NCBI RefSeq assembly: GCF_007750395.1
Contig: NZ_CP036281.1
Location: 1,575,001-1,639,000 of the forward strand
Reading direction: 5' to 3'
Length of the DNA stretch: 64,000 nucleotides
DNA from: Polystyrenella longa
GTDB taxonomy: Bacteria > Planctomycetota > Planctomycetia > Planctomycetales > Planctomycetaceae
Shown one piece after another: positions 37,745 through 46,987 of this stretch. A model generated the notes under the pieces. The model ran no database searches, was not told the DNA's origin, and worked only from the letters and a program-made list of their open reading frames with translations. Position numbers and translations under genes: made by a program. Every line of letters starts with the position of its first letter. Within the stretch, counting starts at the first letter, position 1.

Positions 37745-38254
37745 ATGTGTTCAGGTATGAGGAGTAAACTGTTACTGCTCACGTTCCTGGCAGCCGGTCT
37801 GTATCAGTCACCGTTGCAGGCGCAGCCCGCCTTTGGTCCGCAGATCTCCTTCAACCAGTTTCAGTTTGGGCGAGTCACTCCGAATCAAATCAACTTTCCG
37901 AGGACGAATCTGCAATCCAATACACAGCCTCAGTTGCAGTTTAATAACTTACAATTTCCCAGCTTCGCCACACCGATTAGTGATCAGCAGACCCATGGAA
38001 ACCGGCCAGCCAGTAGCTTAAGGCCCAATCGATCTGCACCAACTCGGTCTCAGCAAGCGTTGGCCCAAACCCCGCCGCTTCAAGTGTCGAGGGCCTTCCG
38101 TGAACGAACTCGAACCGCCGAAATCTCGTCTATTCGCCAACGGCGCCAGGCGATCAATCCGCTGCGAGCTCAAGTACTCCGAGCCGCTCGCAATGATCAA
38201 CAGAATCGGGCCCGACTCCTTGCATCTCAACCGAGTGATTCTCGCCGAAACTGA
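37745..38254 (+). CDS. Exported Gln/Asn/Pro-rich protein of unknown function
   Basis: A 169-residue protein. A signal peptide (about 1-27, cleavage near LQAQP) is followed by a region rich in Gln, Asn, Phe and Pro with loose repeats of the style FNQFQFGRVTPNQINF. The C-terminal 70 residues are rich in Arg, Ala and Gln (RQRRQAINPLRAQVLRAAR). ATG 37745 has GGGG and GGAG close upstream; ATG 37757 is an alternative. I do not recognise a family. The composition suggests a disordered envelope or surface protein. It has its own short transcription unit after the ABC operon terminator. Confidence 0.6.
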   Translation: MCSGMRSKLLLLTFLAAGLYQSPLQAQPAFGPQISFNQFQFGRVTPNQINFPRTNLQSNTQPQLQFNNLQFPSFATPISDQQTHGNRPASSLRPNRSAPTRSQQALAQTPPLQVSRAFRERTRTAEISSIRQRRQAINPLRAQVLRAARNDQQNRARLLASQPSDSRRN

Positions 38255-38427
38255 GGCTTGGCCATCTGGATCACTGAGGCACTCGCTTTACCATTAAGAT
38301 CTGGGATTTCTTCCTGCGGTGGTTTTGTTACAATTCCTCCAGAAAAAGCGGCCCTTCCGTCAGAATCTCATCGATTTTCCTTCGCCGCTCTGTATCCTTC
38401 CGCCAGGAGACAAAGGACTGTCCCGCC

Positions 38428-39162
38428 GTGAAAATTCGTAGTCGCCTGCTGACCAAAATTGCCGCCCGCACCGTCGTCTTTATGACGCGGACTCTTTTCC
38501 GCACCCTGCGCATGGAAATTTATACTCCCTTCGATCTCGAGATATATACTTCGAAAGATCGACCGGAAAACCATATATCTTCGGTGTGGCATGATCAGCT
38601 GCTGTTCTCGACCTTCGGCGTTAAGTCGGTCAATATTTCTGCTCTAGTCAGTCGGCATCAGGATGGCGAATACCTGGCCGAATCGATGCGATGCCTCGGG
38701 TTCGGCACGATTCGCGGTTCGTCCAGTCGTGGAGCGGTTGCTGCCTTGAAAGAAATGGTGAGTACCGGTTCTGGAGGACAGCGCCTGGTGATGACCCCCG
38801 ATGGTCCGCGTGGGCCTCACCATGAATTGAAAAACGGAGTGGTCTACATTGCGTCCCGCTCTGGCATGCCCATTATTTGCGTGGCGACAGTTTCCGCCAA
38901 GCATTGGTTGGTGAAAGGGAGCTGGACGAATCTGGTCATTCCTAAACCGTTCAGCCGAGCCGTGCTGGTCGCCAGCGAACTGATTTCCATTCCGCCCGAT
39001 CTCAACAAAGAAGAGATCGAAGAGTATCGCCAGCGAATTCAGCTTCGCATGGAGCAAATGGAGACCGAGGCTTACGCCATCCTCCACGGGGAACGAACCC
39101 GCCCCTCGCATATGGAAAACGATGAGTCAAGTGCTTCATCGGATGTGCGTCAGGCTGCCTGA
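38428..39162 (+). CDS. Lysophospholipid acyltransferase family protein (DUF374)
   Basis: A 244-residue protein matching DUF374, a branch of the LPLAT acyltransferases: SVWHDQ near 53-58 holds the His-x5-Asp-like site, followed by LVSRHQDGEYLAESM, FGTIRGSSSRGAVAALKEM and the strong MTPDGPRGPHHELKNGVVY. These proteins acylate lipid or lipid A-type precursors at the inner membrane. The start is GTG 38428, with AAAGGA 10 nt upstream. It ends at the same point as the convergent sigma-factor gene (stops abut at 39162/39163). The tail after residue 225 is polar and non-conserved. Confidence 0.86.
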   Translation: MKIRSRLLTKIAARTVVFMTRTLFRTLRMEIYTPFDLEIYTSKDRPENHISSVWHDQLLFSTFGVKSVNISALVSRHQDGEYLAESMRCLGFGTIRGSSSRGAVAALKEMVSTGSGGQRLVMTPDGPRGPHHELKNGVVYIASRSGMPIICVATVSAKHWLVKGSWTNLVIPKPFSRAVLVASELISIPPDLNKEEIEEYRQRIQLRMEQMETEAYAILHGERTRPSHMENDESSASSDVRQAA

Positions 39163-39747
39163 TTACTGCTGGAGATTATCGTCCCATAAAAATTGCAATT
39201 TCTGGCGAAGCTCAGATCGTGCGCGATGAATTCGGCTGCGGACCGTGCCGACAGGGCAATCGATAATTTCGGCGATCTCCTCGTACTTCAAGCCTTCGAT
39301 TTCCTTCAAGACGATGACTGTACGCTGATCGTCCGCCAGCTCATTTAATGCGCGTTGAATGGCCGACTGATTCTCGCTCGTTTCCAACTGGTGAGATGGA
39401 TGACTCTCCCGGTTGTGATCGTCCGGTTCGATGCCTGCCTTTTCTTTGGCTGTCTCCAGCGACGTGGTCGCCAGCTTTCGTTTTCGTTTCTGGGTGAGCA
39501 CGTTATTGATTGCGATGCGGCACAACCAGGAATAGAACTGGGACTTTCCCTGGAAGGTATGCAGCTTCTGAAAGACCTGCACGAAGGCTTCCTGTACTGC
39601 GTCCTGGGCATCCTGCTCGGAGTTAAACATCCGCAGCAGCGTGTTGAAGAGACGATCCTGATATCGCAGAATCAATTGGTCGAACGCATCTGCGTCCCCC
39701 TGCAGAAACTGTTCAATCAGTTGTTGGTCTTCAACACTCACTGGCAA
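39163..39747 (-). CDS. ECF-type RNA polymerase sigma factor
   Basis: A 194-residue sigma-70 family member with the two-part ECF layout: region 2 (about 18-85; GDADAFDQLILRYQDRLFN, then YSWLCRIAINN) and region 4 (about 130-188; LKYEEIAEIIDCPVGTVRSR). The start is a TTG at 39747 or the GTG at 39741; an in-frame stop just upstream rules out anything longer. No anti-sigma gene lies next to it, so its control is not visible here. The linker between regions 2 and 4 is unusually long and polar (about 85-125). It is convergent with the acyltransferase gene. Confidence 0.9.
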   Translation of the reverse strand: MPVSVEDQQLIEQFLQGDADAFDQLILRYQDRLFNTLLRMFNSEQDAQDAVQEAFVQVFQKLHTFQGKSQFYSWLCRIAINNVLTQKRKRKLATTSLETAKEKAGIEPDDHNRESHPSHQLETSENQSAIQRALNELADDQRTVIVLKEIEGLKYEEIAEIIDCPVGTVRSRIHRARSELRQKLQFLWDDNLQQ

Positions 39748-40054
39748 CCCAGACTAAGACAAGTCCACATGAAAGGGTGACAGTCCAACATCCGGACTCC
39801 TACCCAATAGCGCAGACATGTGTGAATCGATAATCCCGAAAAGTGTTTTCCAATCAGGATTTATTTTATGGCGAAAGATACTCCGTCGCTTGGAACAGTA
39901 GTGACTTTTTCACAGGTGGGAAATGGAGATGGGACAATTTCAATAACCTGCGGACTTTGATCGATATCCGCTGTAAGTGGACGCTAATTATTGTACAGTC
40001 AACGAGAGCCATCGTCGATGCGACAGGATTGTGGGACTGAATTGTTCCCTCGGG
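39748..40054. other. Intergenic region between sigma factor and panC genes
   Basis: 307 nt. It should carry the sigma-factor promoter. A 30-codon plus-strand frame (39868-39960) with a weak AGGAT-like site is the only coding candidate and is not convincing. Confidence 0.4.
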
Positions 40055-40915
40055 TTAATGTGACAGGCTGACCGTGCTGTTGTCAATCAATCGGGTTGAT
40101 CCGGCATACGCAGCGACGAGTAAAACCATCTCGGCCAGCGGTGCCTGAAGTTTCTCTAACGTCTTCGTATTCGCAATGCTGAAGTAGTCAGGCTTAAGCC
40201 CCGTCTCGGTGATTTCGACAATCGCTTGCGTTACGAGCATCTGAAAATCAGTCTCTCCCGTTCGAATTCGATCCGCAGTGCTCTTCAAAACCCGTGAAAG
40301 TACGAGTGCCTGCTCTCGTTCCGTAGAGGAAAGAAATTTGTTACGGCTGCTTAAAGCCAGTCCGTCGGGATCGCGCCAGGTGGGGACTGTCACAATTTCA
40401 ACTGGAAGGTTAAGATCCTCGACCATTTTGCGAATCACCATCTGCTGCTGGTAATCCTTCTGACCAAAATAGGCCCGGTCTGCCTGCACAATGTTAAATA
40501 GCTTCATGACGACGGTCGTCACGCCCTGAAAGTGAGTAGGGCGATGTTCCCCTTCCAGCAGACCAGTCACTCCTTCAACATCGACCACCGAACGAAACTC
40601 GGGGGGGTACATCTCTTTTGCCGAGGGGTGAAACACAATTGCGGCACCGTATTCGTCACACAATTCCAGATCTGCTTCTAATGTGCGCGGATACTTGTCC
40701 AGATCTTCATGGGGGGCAAACTGAGTTGGGTTCACAAAAATGCTGACGATAACGGTCTCACATTCTGCGGCAGCCGCTTCTATTAAGGCCGCATGACCTC
40801 GATGCAGGGCACCCATCGTCGGTACAAACCCGATTTTCGCCTCATCGCCATTCTGTTTTCGACAAGTAGAAATGGCATCCCGAACTTCCGGGATGGTCGT
40901 AAGGAGGCGCGGCAC
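40055..40915 (-). CDS. panC: Pantothenate synthetase
   Basis: A 286-residue enzyme that joins pantoate and beta-alanine using ATP, the last step of pantothenate (coenzyme A precursor) synthesis, in the cytosol. Motifs are standard: GFVPTMGALHRGHAAL (the HIGH-like ATP site), FVNPTQFAPHEDLDKYPR, FGQKDYQQ and the KMSKS-like GLALSSRN. The start is GTG 40915. Length agrees with the family (about 280). The gene stands alone; panB and panD are not in the window. The downstream stop lies about 300 nt from the sigma-factor gene. Confidence 0.96.
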   Translation of the reverse strand: MPRLLTTIPEVRDAISTCRKQNGDEAKIGFVPTMGALHRGHAALIEAAAAECETVIVSIFVNPTQFAPHEDLDKYPRTLEADLELCDEYGAAIVFHPSAKEMYPPEFRSVVDVEGVTGLLEGEHRPTHFQGVTTVVMKLFNIVQADRAYFGQKDYQQQMVIRKMVEDLNLPVEIVTVPTWRDPDGLALSSRNKFLSSTEREQALVLSRVLKSTADRIRTGETDFQMLVTQAIVEITETGLKPDYFSIANTKTLEKLQAPLAEMVLLVAAYAGSTRLIDNSTVSLSH

Positions 40916-41093
40916 GGAATAGTTCCAGTCTAAGCGGAAGAAATAAGAAGCGTTAGTTCATGAGCATTACAACCCCGCTCTGTCCTTGTCGCAGTCCGAC
41001 GATCGAAATCAGTCGAGCAGGAGAACTTGCCGGCAGGGTGGTTTCACGAACCCAGTAAACATTAAGCGATCGATTTGTATTCGGAGATATGCT

Positions 41094-42047
41094 TTAGAAA
41101 TTATACCGTCGTGGGTCGAAGTCCGCATTTTGCAGGCCGACGTTCGTTTTCAAATTGGTGTACTTGTACATTTCTACGAGAACTGCCTCACCCCCGTTCG
41201 GATTAAATCCTTTATTAACCAACTGCACCGGCAACAGGGTTTTCTTATCGATCCACAAAGTCGATTCCTGAAAGCGGGGAATATTTCGTGGCCGAGGATG
41301 CACTGTTTTAAACGCGTAGTAGGTCGCTGTTGAACTCTGGTTCAACTTGGCATCTTTGTAGAAGTAAACTTCCAAGTCAGCATACTTGAGATCGTCTTTC
41401 CACATGGTGACGATCCCCTCCAGCAGACCTTTCAGACCAATCTCCGTAATCGGGTGGCGGCTGTACTCCATAGCTTTAGGGTCGCGAGGAGGCAAGCTAA
41501 CGGAAGAAGTCAGCAAGCTAAGCGCTCCGGTCAGTTTCACTTGTATCTGGTCCTGGTTAAATCCCTGACTATACAGGACCTGATCAGCCTGCGGACTCCC
41601 ACTCAAAAATTGAAGGTGCACGCTGAAAGGATTGGGGCGATGTTTAATTTTCATCTGCTGGCGTACGGGGCCTGTTCTGTCTACCAACTCGTATTTTTCA
41701 AAGTCCGCCGTGTAGTCCTGTAGTTTATTAACTTCTTCCTGGCATTTCTCTAATTGCTTCAGCATTTTTGCCAGTTTGGGATTGGCCACTTCGGTGACGA
41801 CATCGCTCACCGGGCGAACACGATTGTCCACGACTTTCGGGTTTTGCTCTCGATTTTGCTTCAATGCAGAAGTGGAGCGTTGAACCTGATTCGGCTCTTC
41901 CGCCTGCAGCAGAGAGTTCGCAGCAAGGAAGGAAAGAGAGAGCATCCCCACAACGGCCAATTTTGATTTCGTTCTTTCAGAACTCAAGCAGCGACAGGAT
42001 TCGTTCTTAGAAGAATTCCGAAAATAGCTTTTGGTCTGATGAAGCAT
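41094..42047 (-). CDS. DUF1571 domain exported protein
   Basis: A 317-residue protein with a signal peptide whose hydrophobic core is near residues 30-48 after a long basic n-region. DUF1571 spans about 95-315, with YTADFEKYE, the QMKIKHRPNPFSVHLQF stretch and LLGTKL-like lipoprotein-carrier features; it resembles the LolA/LolB beta fold. AGGAAA lies 8 nt before the ATG. The family is planctomycete-rich and has no proven role; binding of lipid or lipoprotein in the periplasm is a fold-based guess. It is divergent from the Asn/Gln-rich protein gene across a 678-nt gap. Confidence 0.82.
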   Translation of the reverse strand: MLHQTKSYFRNSSKNESCRCLSSERTKSKLAVVGMLSLSFLAANSLLQAEEPNQVQRSTSALKQNREQNPKVVDNRVRPVSDVVTEVANPKLAKMLKQLEKCQEEVNKLQDYTADFEKYELVDRTGPVRQQMKIKHRPNPFSVHLQFLSGSPQADQVLYSQGFNQDQIQVKLTGALSLLTSSVSLPPRDPKAMEYSRHPITEIGLKGLLEGIVTMWKDDLKYADLEVYFYKDAKLNQSSTATYYAFKTVHPRPRNIPRFQESTLWIDKKTLLPVQLVNKGFNPNGGEAVLVEMYKYTNLKTNVGLQNADFDPRRYNF

Positions 42048-42725
42048 GGAAAAGTTTCCTGTTTTGACTGGCGAAGAACGACGGGTTCATGAAATCAGAG
42101 GGAAGTGATTTCGAACTGTCTGAAGCAGCGAACACATCTTATTTATACGAACTAAGACCCGCGCCGCAAACCCTACGCATTTCGGTTGAATACGATCATC
42201 TGAAAATACCACAGGAGCGTCGCACTCTGTTTCCATTCAAGAGCTGGTCCGACTACACATAATTTATAAGTTAATGGAATGTTCGCTCTTAACAAGTGCA
42301 AAAAAGGGGCCAATTGAGAGAACTGTCCGTTGAGGAACTTTAAAATGAGTAAATAGAAGGGAATAGGTCATGCTGATTGCTCCTGATTGTTTGTGCTGGC
42401 TAATTCGTGCTGCCGCTCGGGCGCCCGTTCGCCCCACTTTCTCCACGTTAGGTGATCTCCCTGATTGTCCACGAAATCGAGTCCCTTGAAATTATGATGA
42501 AATGTAGACCGCTTGTATTATTTGCAATTGTTGTACTTTCCCGTTTGGAATAGGATAACCAATATCGGGGATCATGGATCCGTTCCCCTTCCAATTGCTG
42601 TCCAGCTGGAGCAGGCTGTCAGTCGGATATCCGTCGATCGGATTACATCGACGGGAAATCAATGATCGAGATGCGATGACGAGAACTGCTCCGCGTTTTA
42701 TTGAAGCGAAAGAAGGGATTCTTTC
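42048..42725. other. Divergent intergenic region DUF1571 / Asn-rich protein
   Basis: 678 nt with no convincing gene on either strand. Both flanking genes have their ribosome-binding sites at its ends. It is long enough to hold both promoters and an untranslated leader or a small RNA, but I see no decisive structure. Confidence 0.4.
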
Positions 42726-44003
42726 ATGCGACAAACTTCGAGTGGCCCATTAACAACCATCCTGATGTTGGTTCCGTTAGTCGTTGTGCCCCTGTTAGCG
42801 ATGTTTGGCCTACCGTCATTCTCCTCAAGCGAGACCGCGCCCTCTCCCGAGCTGCAAATCAACGCACTTCTCGGACAGCCCAGTTCGGATGGCATACCGG
42901 AAGGAGGCCTGCAGGCCCAACCTAACGCCGGTCAATATCCTCCGCCTGGTCAAGCGACTTCAGGGCTTTCCCTTTCAGGTCATTCTTATACCAATTCTTC
43001 CAGTGCCACCCCGAATGAGAATATGGCCATGCAATCGGGCCTCAACAACCAGCCCGGTGCTACGAATCAAGGATTCAATAATCAGCCTGGAAATAACCAA
43101 CCTGGAGGTAACCAGTCGATGATCGGTTTGTCTTCAGGATCCGGTCGAAGTACGCCGCAGGCGTTTGACAATTCATCTGGGAATAATTCCGGTCTCGCCA
43201 CGAATAATCCGTCCGCAACTTCATCCGGCAACACGCCTGATATCCATACTCTCAGTAACAATTCCCAAAATGGTCTCGGCCTCGCGATTGGGACCAGTGC
43301 CCGGTTGAACAACAATAATGCTGAAACAGCCAGTCCGGGTAATCCAGCATCTACTGAGCCTCAGTCCAATCCACGTAATCCGTTCATGGGCGATACCAGT
43401 GCTGCCGGAGCAACCGGGGCCGCAACGGCGAGTAACTTTCAGAATCAGCCTGCCGCTTTCGATCCCGGTGAATTCGATCCTGACGGCGCTTTAACGGAAA
43501 CGCAACCTGTCCCTCTTCAGGACAATGCGGTTTTCCAGAATCAACAGAACAACAACCCGGTCGCCAACGCTGGTTTCGGAACGGACGGATTTCCACAACA
43601 GCAGTCGAACAACATCATGCAATTGTCTGGACAGGCTGAAAGTCAGGCCCAACAACAACCAGCAGCGATAAATAATTTTAACAATATTCCAACTGGAAAT
43701 GTCCCAACTGGAAACAGTGCCGCTCAGCCCACAGCGATGGCGGCTACCGAGTCCGGTTTAACGTGGCAATCGGCTGTGCAGTTGTTAAACAAATGGGGGA
43801 TCGATAATTTTATGCTGCAACCCGGGGCCGAAGCGGGGCAGTTCAATTTCAGCTGTTACTACACGCCCTCGGAAGATTCCCGAATTACATTCCGGTTCGA
43901 AGCAGAATCATCACAGCCGCTCAAAGCGGTTGAAAATGTCCTGCAGCAGATCCAGCAGTGGCATATTCAGCGACAACAAGCTGTTCAGAACCCGCAGCAA
44001 TAA
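42726..44003 (+). CDS. Membrane-anchored Asn/Gln-rich protein of unknown function
   Basis: A 425-residue protein. One N-terminal hydrophobic segment (about 10-30) is followed by some 300 residues very rich in Asn, Gln, Ser, Gly and Pro, with loose NNQPG-type repeats, and then by a folded-looking C-terminal domain (about 345-425; WQSAVQLLNKWGIDNFMLQP and FRFEAESSQPLKAVENVLQQ). AAGGGA precedes the ATG. Such a layout, anchor plus long disordered spacer plus small domain, suits a periplasmic or wall-spanning tether. No family is recognised. It lies 78 nt upstream of scpB on the same strand. Confidence 0.7.
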   Translation: MRQTSSGPLTTILMLVPLVVVPLLAMFGLPSFSSSETAPSPELQINALLGQPSSDGIPEGGLQAQPNAGQYPPPGQATSGLSLSGHSYTNSSSATPNENMAMQSGLNNQPGATNQGFNNQPGNNQPGGNQSMIGLSSGSGRSTPQAFDNSSGNNSGLATNNPSATSSGNTPDIHTLSNNSQNGLGLAIGTSARLNNNNAETASPGNPASTEPQSNPRNPFMGDTSAAGATGAATASNFQNQPAAFDPGEFDPDGALTETQPVPLQDNAVFQNQQNNNPVANAGFGTDGFPQQQSNNIMQLSGQAESQAQQQPAAINNFNNIPTGNVPTGNSAAQPTAMAATESGLTWQSAVQLLNKWGIDNFMLQPGAEAGQFNFSCYYTPSEDSRITFRFEAESSQPLKAVENVLQQIQQWHIQRQQAVQNPQQ

Positions 44004-44081
44004 CGGTCGAATACACCAACTAATTCGAGTTTTGGCACAGTCCAAGCCAGATAGCATCCAACGAGATCGAGGATTCAGGAC

Positions 44082-45089
44082 GTGTACTCTTCCCCCATCA
44101 GTCTGAGAAATACTGCAGCTGATGACTGGAGCAGGAGAGCGACATCCCATTCGATAGATGAATGGAAGCAGGCCCGTCTTCGCCGTGGCGCTGCTACCGA
44201 AGTCCAACAGGCACCGCTGGTCGAGAGCTTGCAGGGCCGCTCTCGTAAGGAAGCCCGCCTCGAAGCTGTCTTGTTCGTTGCAGAGGGATCATTGTCCGCC
44301 CGAAAACTGGCTCAATTTGCGACGTTATCCGATCACAAAGAAGCCCGTGTCTTAGTCGAAACATTGAATGAGGCCTACCAACGGTCCCAGTGCAGTTTTC
44401 GTATCGAGTGTGTCGCGGGTGGGTTTCGCATGCTGACCCGGCCTGAATTCGCTTCCTGGCTCGACAAGCTTCACGATCGCAAAGCCGAAGTCCAACTTTC
44501 CTCTCCCGCGATGGAAACACTCACCATCGTCGCCTACAGGCAGCCTGTGACGCGCGCCGATATCGAAGCTGTTCGCGGAGTTCAGTCGACCGAAATCCTG
44601 AAACTGCTCATGGAAAAGGGACTGGTTCGCATTACGGGCGAAGACGATTCGCTCGGGCGTCCGTACCTCTACGGAACGACCAATCTCTTCCTGGAATCCT
44701 TTGGCCTGAGCAGTCTCAAAGATCTTCCCATGCGGGAAGAGTTCGAAGTTAAAGAGGAACCCGTCGAAGAGGAAGAACCTGAAGCCGAAGACGAGGAGAC
44801 ATTTGAAGAAGTCGCGACGAATGAAATCGTCAGCGATGAATCCATCGACACCCAGTCAGATGAATCAGCTGAAGACACCGTCAAAGATGTAATCGTCGAT
44901 GCAGAGGAACTCGAAATCGAAGATGATTCCGAAGATGATTCCGAAGATGATTCCGAAGATGATTCCGAAGATGATTCCGAAGATGATGACGAAGACGACG
45001 AACTGGACGAGGAAGAAGACGAGGACGACGAGGATCTGGAAGATGAGGACTACCTGGAAGACGACTCCTCAGACGAGCAAGTCGCTTGA
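44082..45089 (+). CDS. scpB: Segregation and condensation protein ScpB with acidic tail
   Basis: A 335-residue protein. Residues about 55-220 are the ScpB double winged-helix region (RKEARLEAVLFVAEGSLSARKL at the start, later LTIVAYRQPVTRADIEAVRG and GLVRITGEDDSLGRPYLYGT). ScpB dimers bind ScpA and the SMC protein to form the bacterial condensin. The last ~110 residues are almost pure Glu/Asp with five copies of an EDDS-type repeat (see the DNA repeat at 44919-44987), absent from standard ScpB of about 180-220 residues. The N-terminal 50 residues are also extra. ScpA and SMC are not in this window. Confidence 0.92.
   Translation: MYSSPISLRNTAADDWSRRATSHSIDEWKQARLRRGAATEVQQAPLVESLQGRSRKEARLEAVLFVAEGSLSARKLAQFATLSDHKEARVLVETLNEAYQRSQCSFRIECVAGGFRMLTRPEFASWLDKLHDRKAEVQLSSPAMETLTIVAYRQPVTRADIEAVRGVQSTEILKLLMEKGLVRITGEDDSLGRPYLYGTTNLFLESFGLSSLKDLPMREEFEVKEEPVEEEEPEAEDEETFEEVATNEIVSDESIDTQSDESAEDTVKDVIVDAEELEIEDDSEDDSEDDSEDDSEDDSEDDDEDDELDEEEDEDDEDLEDEDYLEDDSSDEQVA
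44919..44987 (+). repeat. 12-bp tandem repeat in scpB
   Basis: Five perfect copies of GAAGATGATTCC plus a partial sixth encode Glu-Asp-Asp-Ser repeats. Copies are identical even at silent positions, which points to recent slippage or unequal exchange. Confidence 0.95.
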
Positions 45090-45145
45090 GGTCGGCTCTT
45101 TTGCTCTCTCTGTCTTGGCTATCTCGTTATCTGGCTGTCCCGTTT

Positions 45146-46255
45146 TTAAGTCTTGGCCGCTTTGGCTGAACCTGTTCCGGGAGGCGTCGGTTGATTGACA
45201 TGCCGTGTTAATTGCGGAGGTTGTTTCGATAACCAGATGCCGTAAACGATGCCAATCGCCACGATCAGCAGGCTCACCCACTGCGAGATCGTCATCGAAG
45301 TATCAAACTGGCCCATTTCATCCCCGCGAATGAATTCGATGAGGAACCTCGTGATCGGATAAATGATCAGGACGAGCAACGTCACCTGGCCATCTTTCGC
45401 CCGTCGATGAAAATACGCAGCTGCCAACACGGACAGAATCAGCGCGTTGACGGAGCTGTAAATCTGGCTGGGGTGGAGCGGAATCGTTTGAAGTGCTTCG
45501 GGGGAGAGAAAACCACGTTTCACGAGAGACATATAAGGGACGCTGTTTTGTGGGAAGGTGATTGCCCAGGGAAGCGTACAGCGGTCGCCCCAGCAGCAAC
45601 CATTGAACAGGCAACCGATTCGTCCAAACGCCATCCCCAGCAGCATAGAGGGAGCCGCGATGTCCGCAATCAGTCTGGGGGAGTACCCCTTCAGATAACA
45701 GCGAGCAAAGAACGTGAGTGTACCCGCGATTAAGCCGCCATAGAGTACCAGTCCGCCATCGGGCAGATTGACCAGAGCAAAGAAATAACCGGGCAGGGAA
45801 TTAACTCCCTGAAAAACAGATTCTGAATATTGAACGACGAAGAAGAGTCGAGCCCCGACAATGCCCATAAATACGACGGCAAAAGCGGTATCCCACATCA
45901 CTTGTTTGGGAATTCCGACTGACTCGGCCCTCCGTCCGGCTGTCCAGCCACCGGCAAGGATTCCGAGCATCACCATGAACCCATAACCAAACACCGGGAT
46001 CCCCTGAGGGATTCGTGAAGCGAAATTCGGGAGCAGAAAGATTACGACGGACCCAATCGCCCAGGTCACCAACGTGGAACGCAGGATCGAGCTTTTCTCT
46101 TCGTCCGATTTATTCTGCCGGCTGAACCAGAGCAACCCTCCGTTAAACAGGGTCCAGATCAACAGAACCAGCCCAAATCCAAAGAGAGGAATTTCTCCCA
46201 ACGGTCCAAGATTGACGGAACCATCCAGAGTTATACGAAACAGTACCTGACGCAT
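45146..46255 (-). CDS. lgt: Prolipoprotein diacylglyceryl transferase
   Basis: A 369-residue inner-membrane enzyme with about seven TM segments that attaches diacylglycerol to the lipobox Cys of prolipoproteins, the first lipoprotein maturation step. The Lgt signature is seen in GRIGCLFNGCCWGD, with DGGLVLYGGLIAG and PSQIYSSVNALIL also matching the family. The N-terminal ~60 residues form an extra TM region before the core. It would act on the lipoprotein encoded at 60726. It is convergent with scpB (56 nt). The C-terminal ~30 residues are polar and not conserved. Confidence 0.93.
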   Translation of the reverse strand: MRQVLFRITLDGSVNLGPLGEIPLFGFGLVLLIWTLFNGGLLWFSRQNKSDEEKSSILRSTLVTWAIGSVVIFLLPNFASRIPQGIPVFGYGFMVMLGILAGGWTAGRRAESVGIPKQVMWDTAFAVVFMGIVGARLFFVVQYSESVFQGVNSLPGYFFALVNLPDGGLVLYGGLIAGTLTFFARCYLKGYSPRLIADIAAPSMLLGMAFGRIGCLFNGCCWGDRCTLPWAITFPQNSVPYMSLVKRGFLSPEALQTIPLHPSQIYSSVNALILSVLAAAYFHRRAKDGQVTLLVLIIYPITRFLIEFIRGDEMGQFDTSMTISQWVSLLIVAIGIVYGIWLSKQPPQLTRHVNQPTPPGTGSAKAAKT

Positions 46256-46406
46256 GAGGGGCTCAATTCAGCGTGAACGCGATCCAACGAGAGCGGCCCG
46301 CACACCGCAGGCTCCGCACACCCTCATTATTCAAGGGCGGCGTATTTTAGGCAAATCGAGAGCAGGGAGCCAGCTTGATTGAGAGATGGCTTAATTGCAG
46401 TTTCCT

Positions 46407-46976
46407 TTATGATGAAGACTCGTCGAACTCAGTACCAAACTTTGCTCTTGCTGTATCAAGAACCTGTTGGTTTCGAAACGGCCAGAAAAGCTGATAGGCT
46501 TCACGGAGATGTTCGCGTTCATTTCGAGAATTCCTGACCCAAAATGAGAATATCGGGATTGAGAATATCATGAAGTAAAACGCGACCGCCAAGCATAATA
46601 ACTGTAATGTGGGCTTATTGAGAGCGGATGCAATCCAAATCAATATTCCTGAAATCGTGGAGAAACTCCAAGCCATTATCCAATCAAACTTGTCCACACG
46701 CTTTCCCCATTTTCCATATTCCTGCTCAGTTTGAAGAAACAGATGGACGCGAGAGAGCTCATCAAGGAATTCTTTGGGACATGACCATGATGGTGGCGCA
46801 ATTGGTGTTTTTCCCAGCTCCAAAGTCATGTAATACTTTTTAATCCCTTGGACTCCTTCGTCATCTGATTTAATTTCCCGTAACGTGTCTGAGAACTTTT
46901 TGATGCCAAACACTTTATCTGCAAGGACATCCTCGATTCGCTCCATTAAGATTTTACGAGCTACATTGTCGATCAT
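46407..46976 (-). CDS. Two-TM membrane protein of unknown function
   Basis: A 189-residue protein with a charged N-terminal half, two closely spaced hydrophobic segments (about 102-122 and 127-150) and a short basic-acidic C-terminus. The open frame continues to 47180, but that part overlaps the amidohydrolase gene and looks like a shadow; ATG 46976 is preferred although no clear ribosome-binding site is seen. The two-TM hairpin with a cytosolic N-domain is loosely reminiscent of SLATT-type membrane effectors, but no diagnostic motif is visible. The gene is more AT-rich than its neighbours, suggesting possible transfer. Confidence 0.5.
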   Translation of the reverse strand: MIDNVARKILMERIEDVLADKVFGIKKFSDTLREIKSDDEGVQGIKKYYMTLELGKTPIAPPSWSCPKEFLDELSRVHLFLQTEQEYGKWGKRVDKFDWIMAWSFSTISGILIWIASALNKPTLQLLCLAVAFYFMIFSIPIFSFWVRNSRNEREHLREAYQLFWPFRNQQVLDTARAKFGTEFDESSS

Positions 46977-46987
46977 GAACTTCGTAC

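Noticed and set aside
39868-39960. 30-codon plus-strand frame between sigma factor and panC genes
   Set aside because: Has a plausible start signal, but is too short to judge without conservation data.
44003-44082. Possible fourth copy of the dispersed repeat before scpB (ends GATTCAGGA)
   Set aside because: Only the last few bases resemble the repeat end; the rest does not align.
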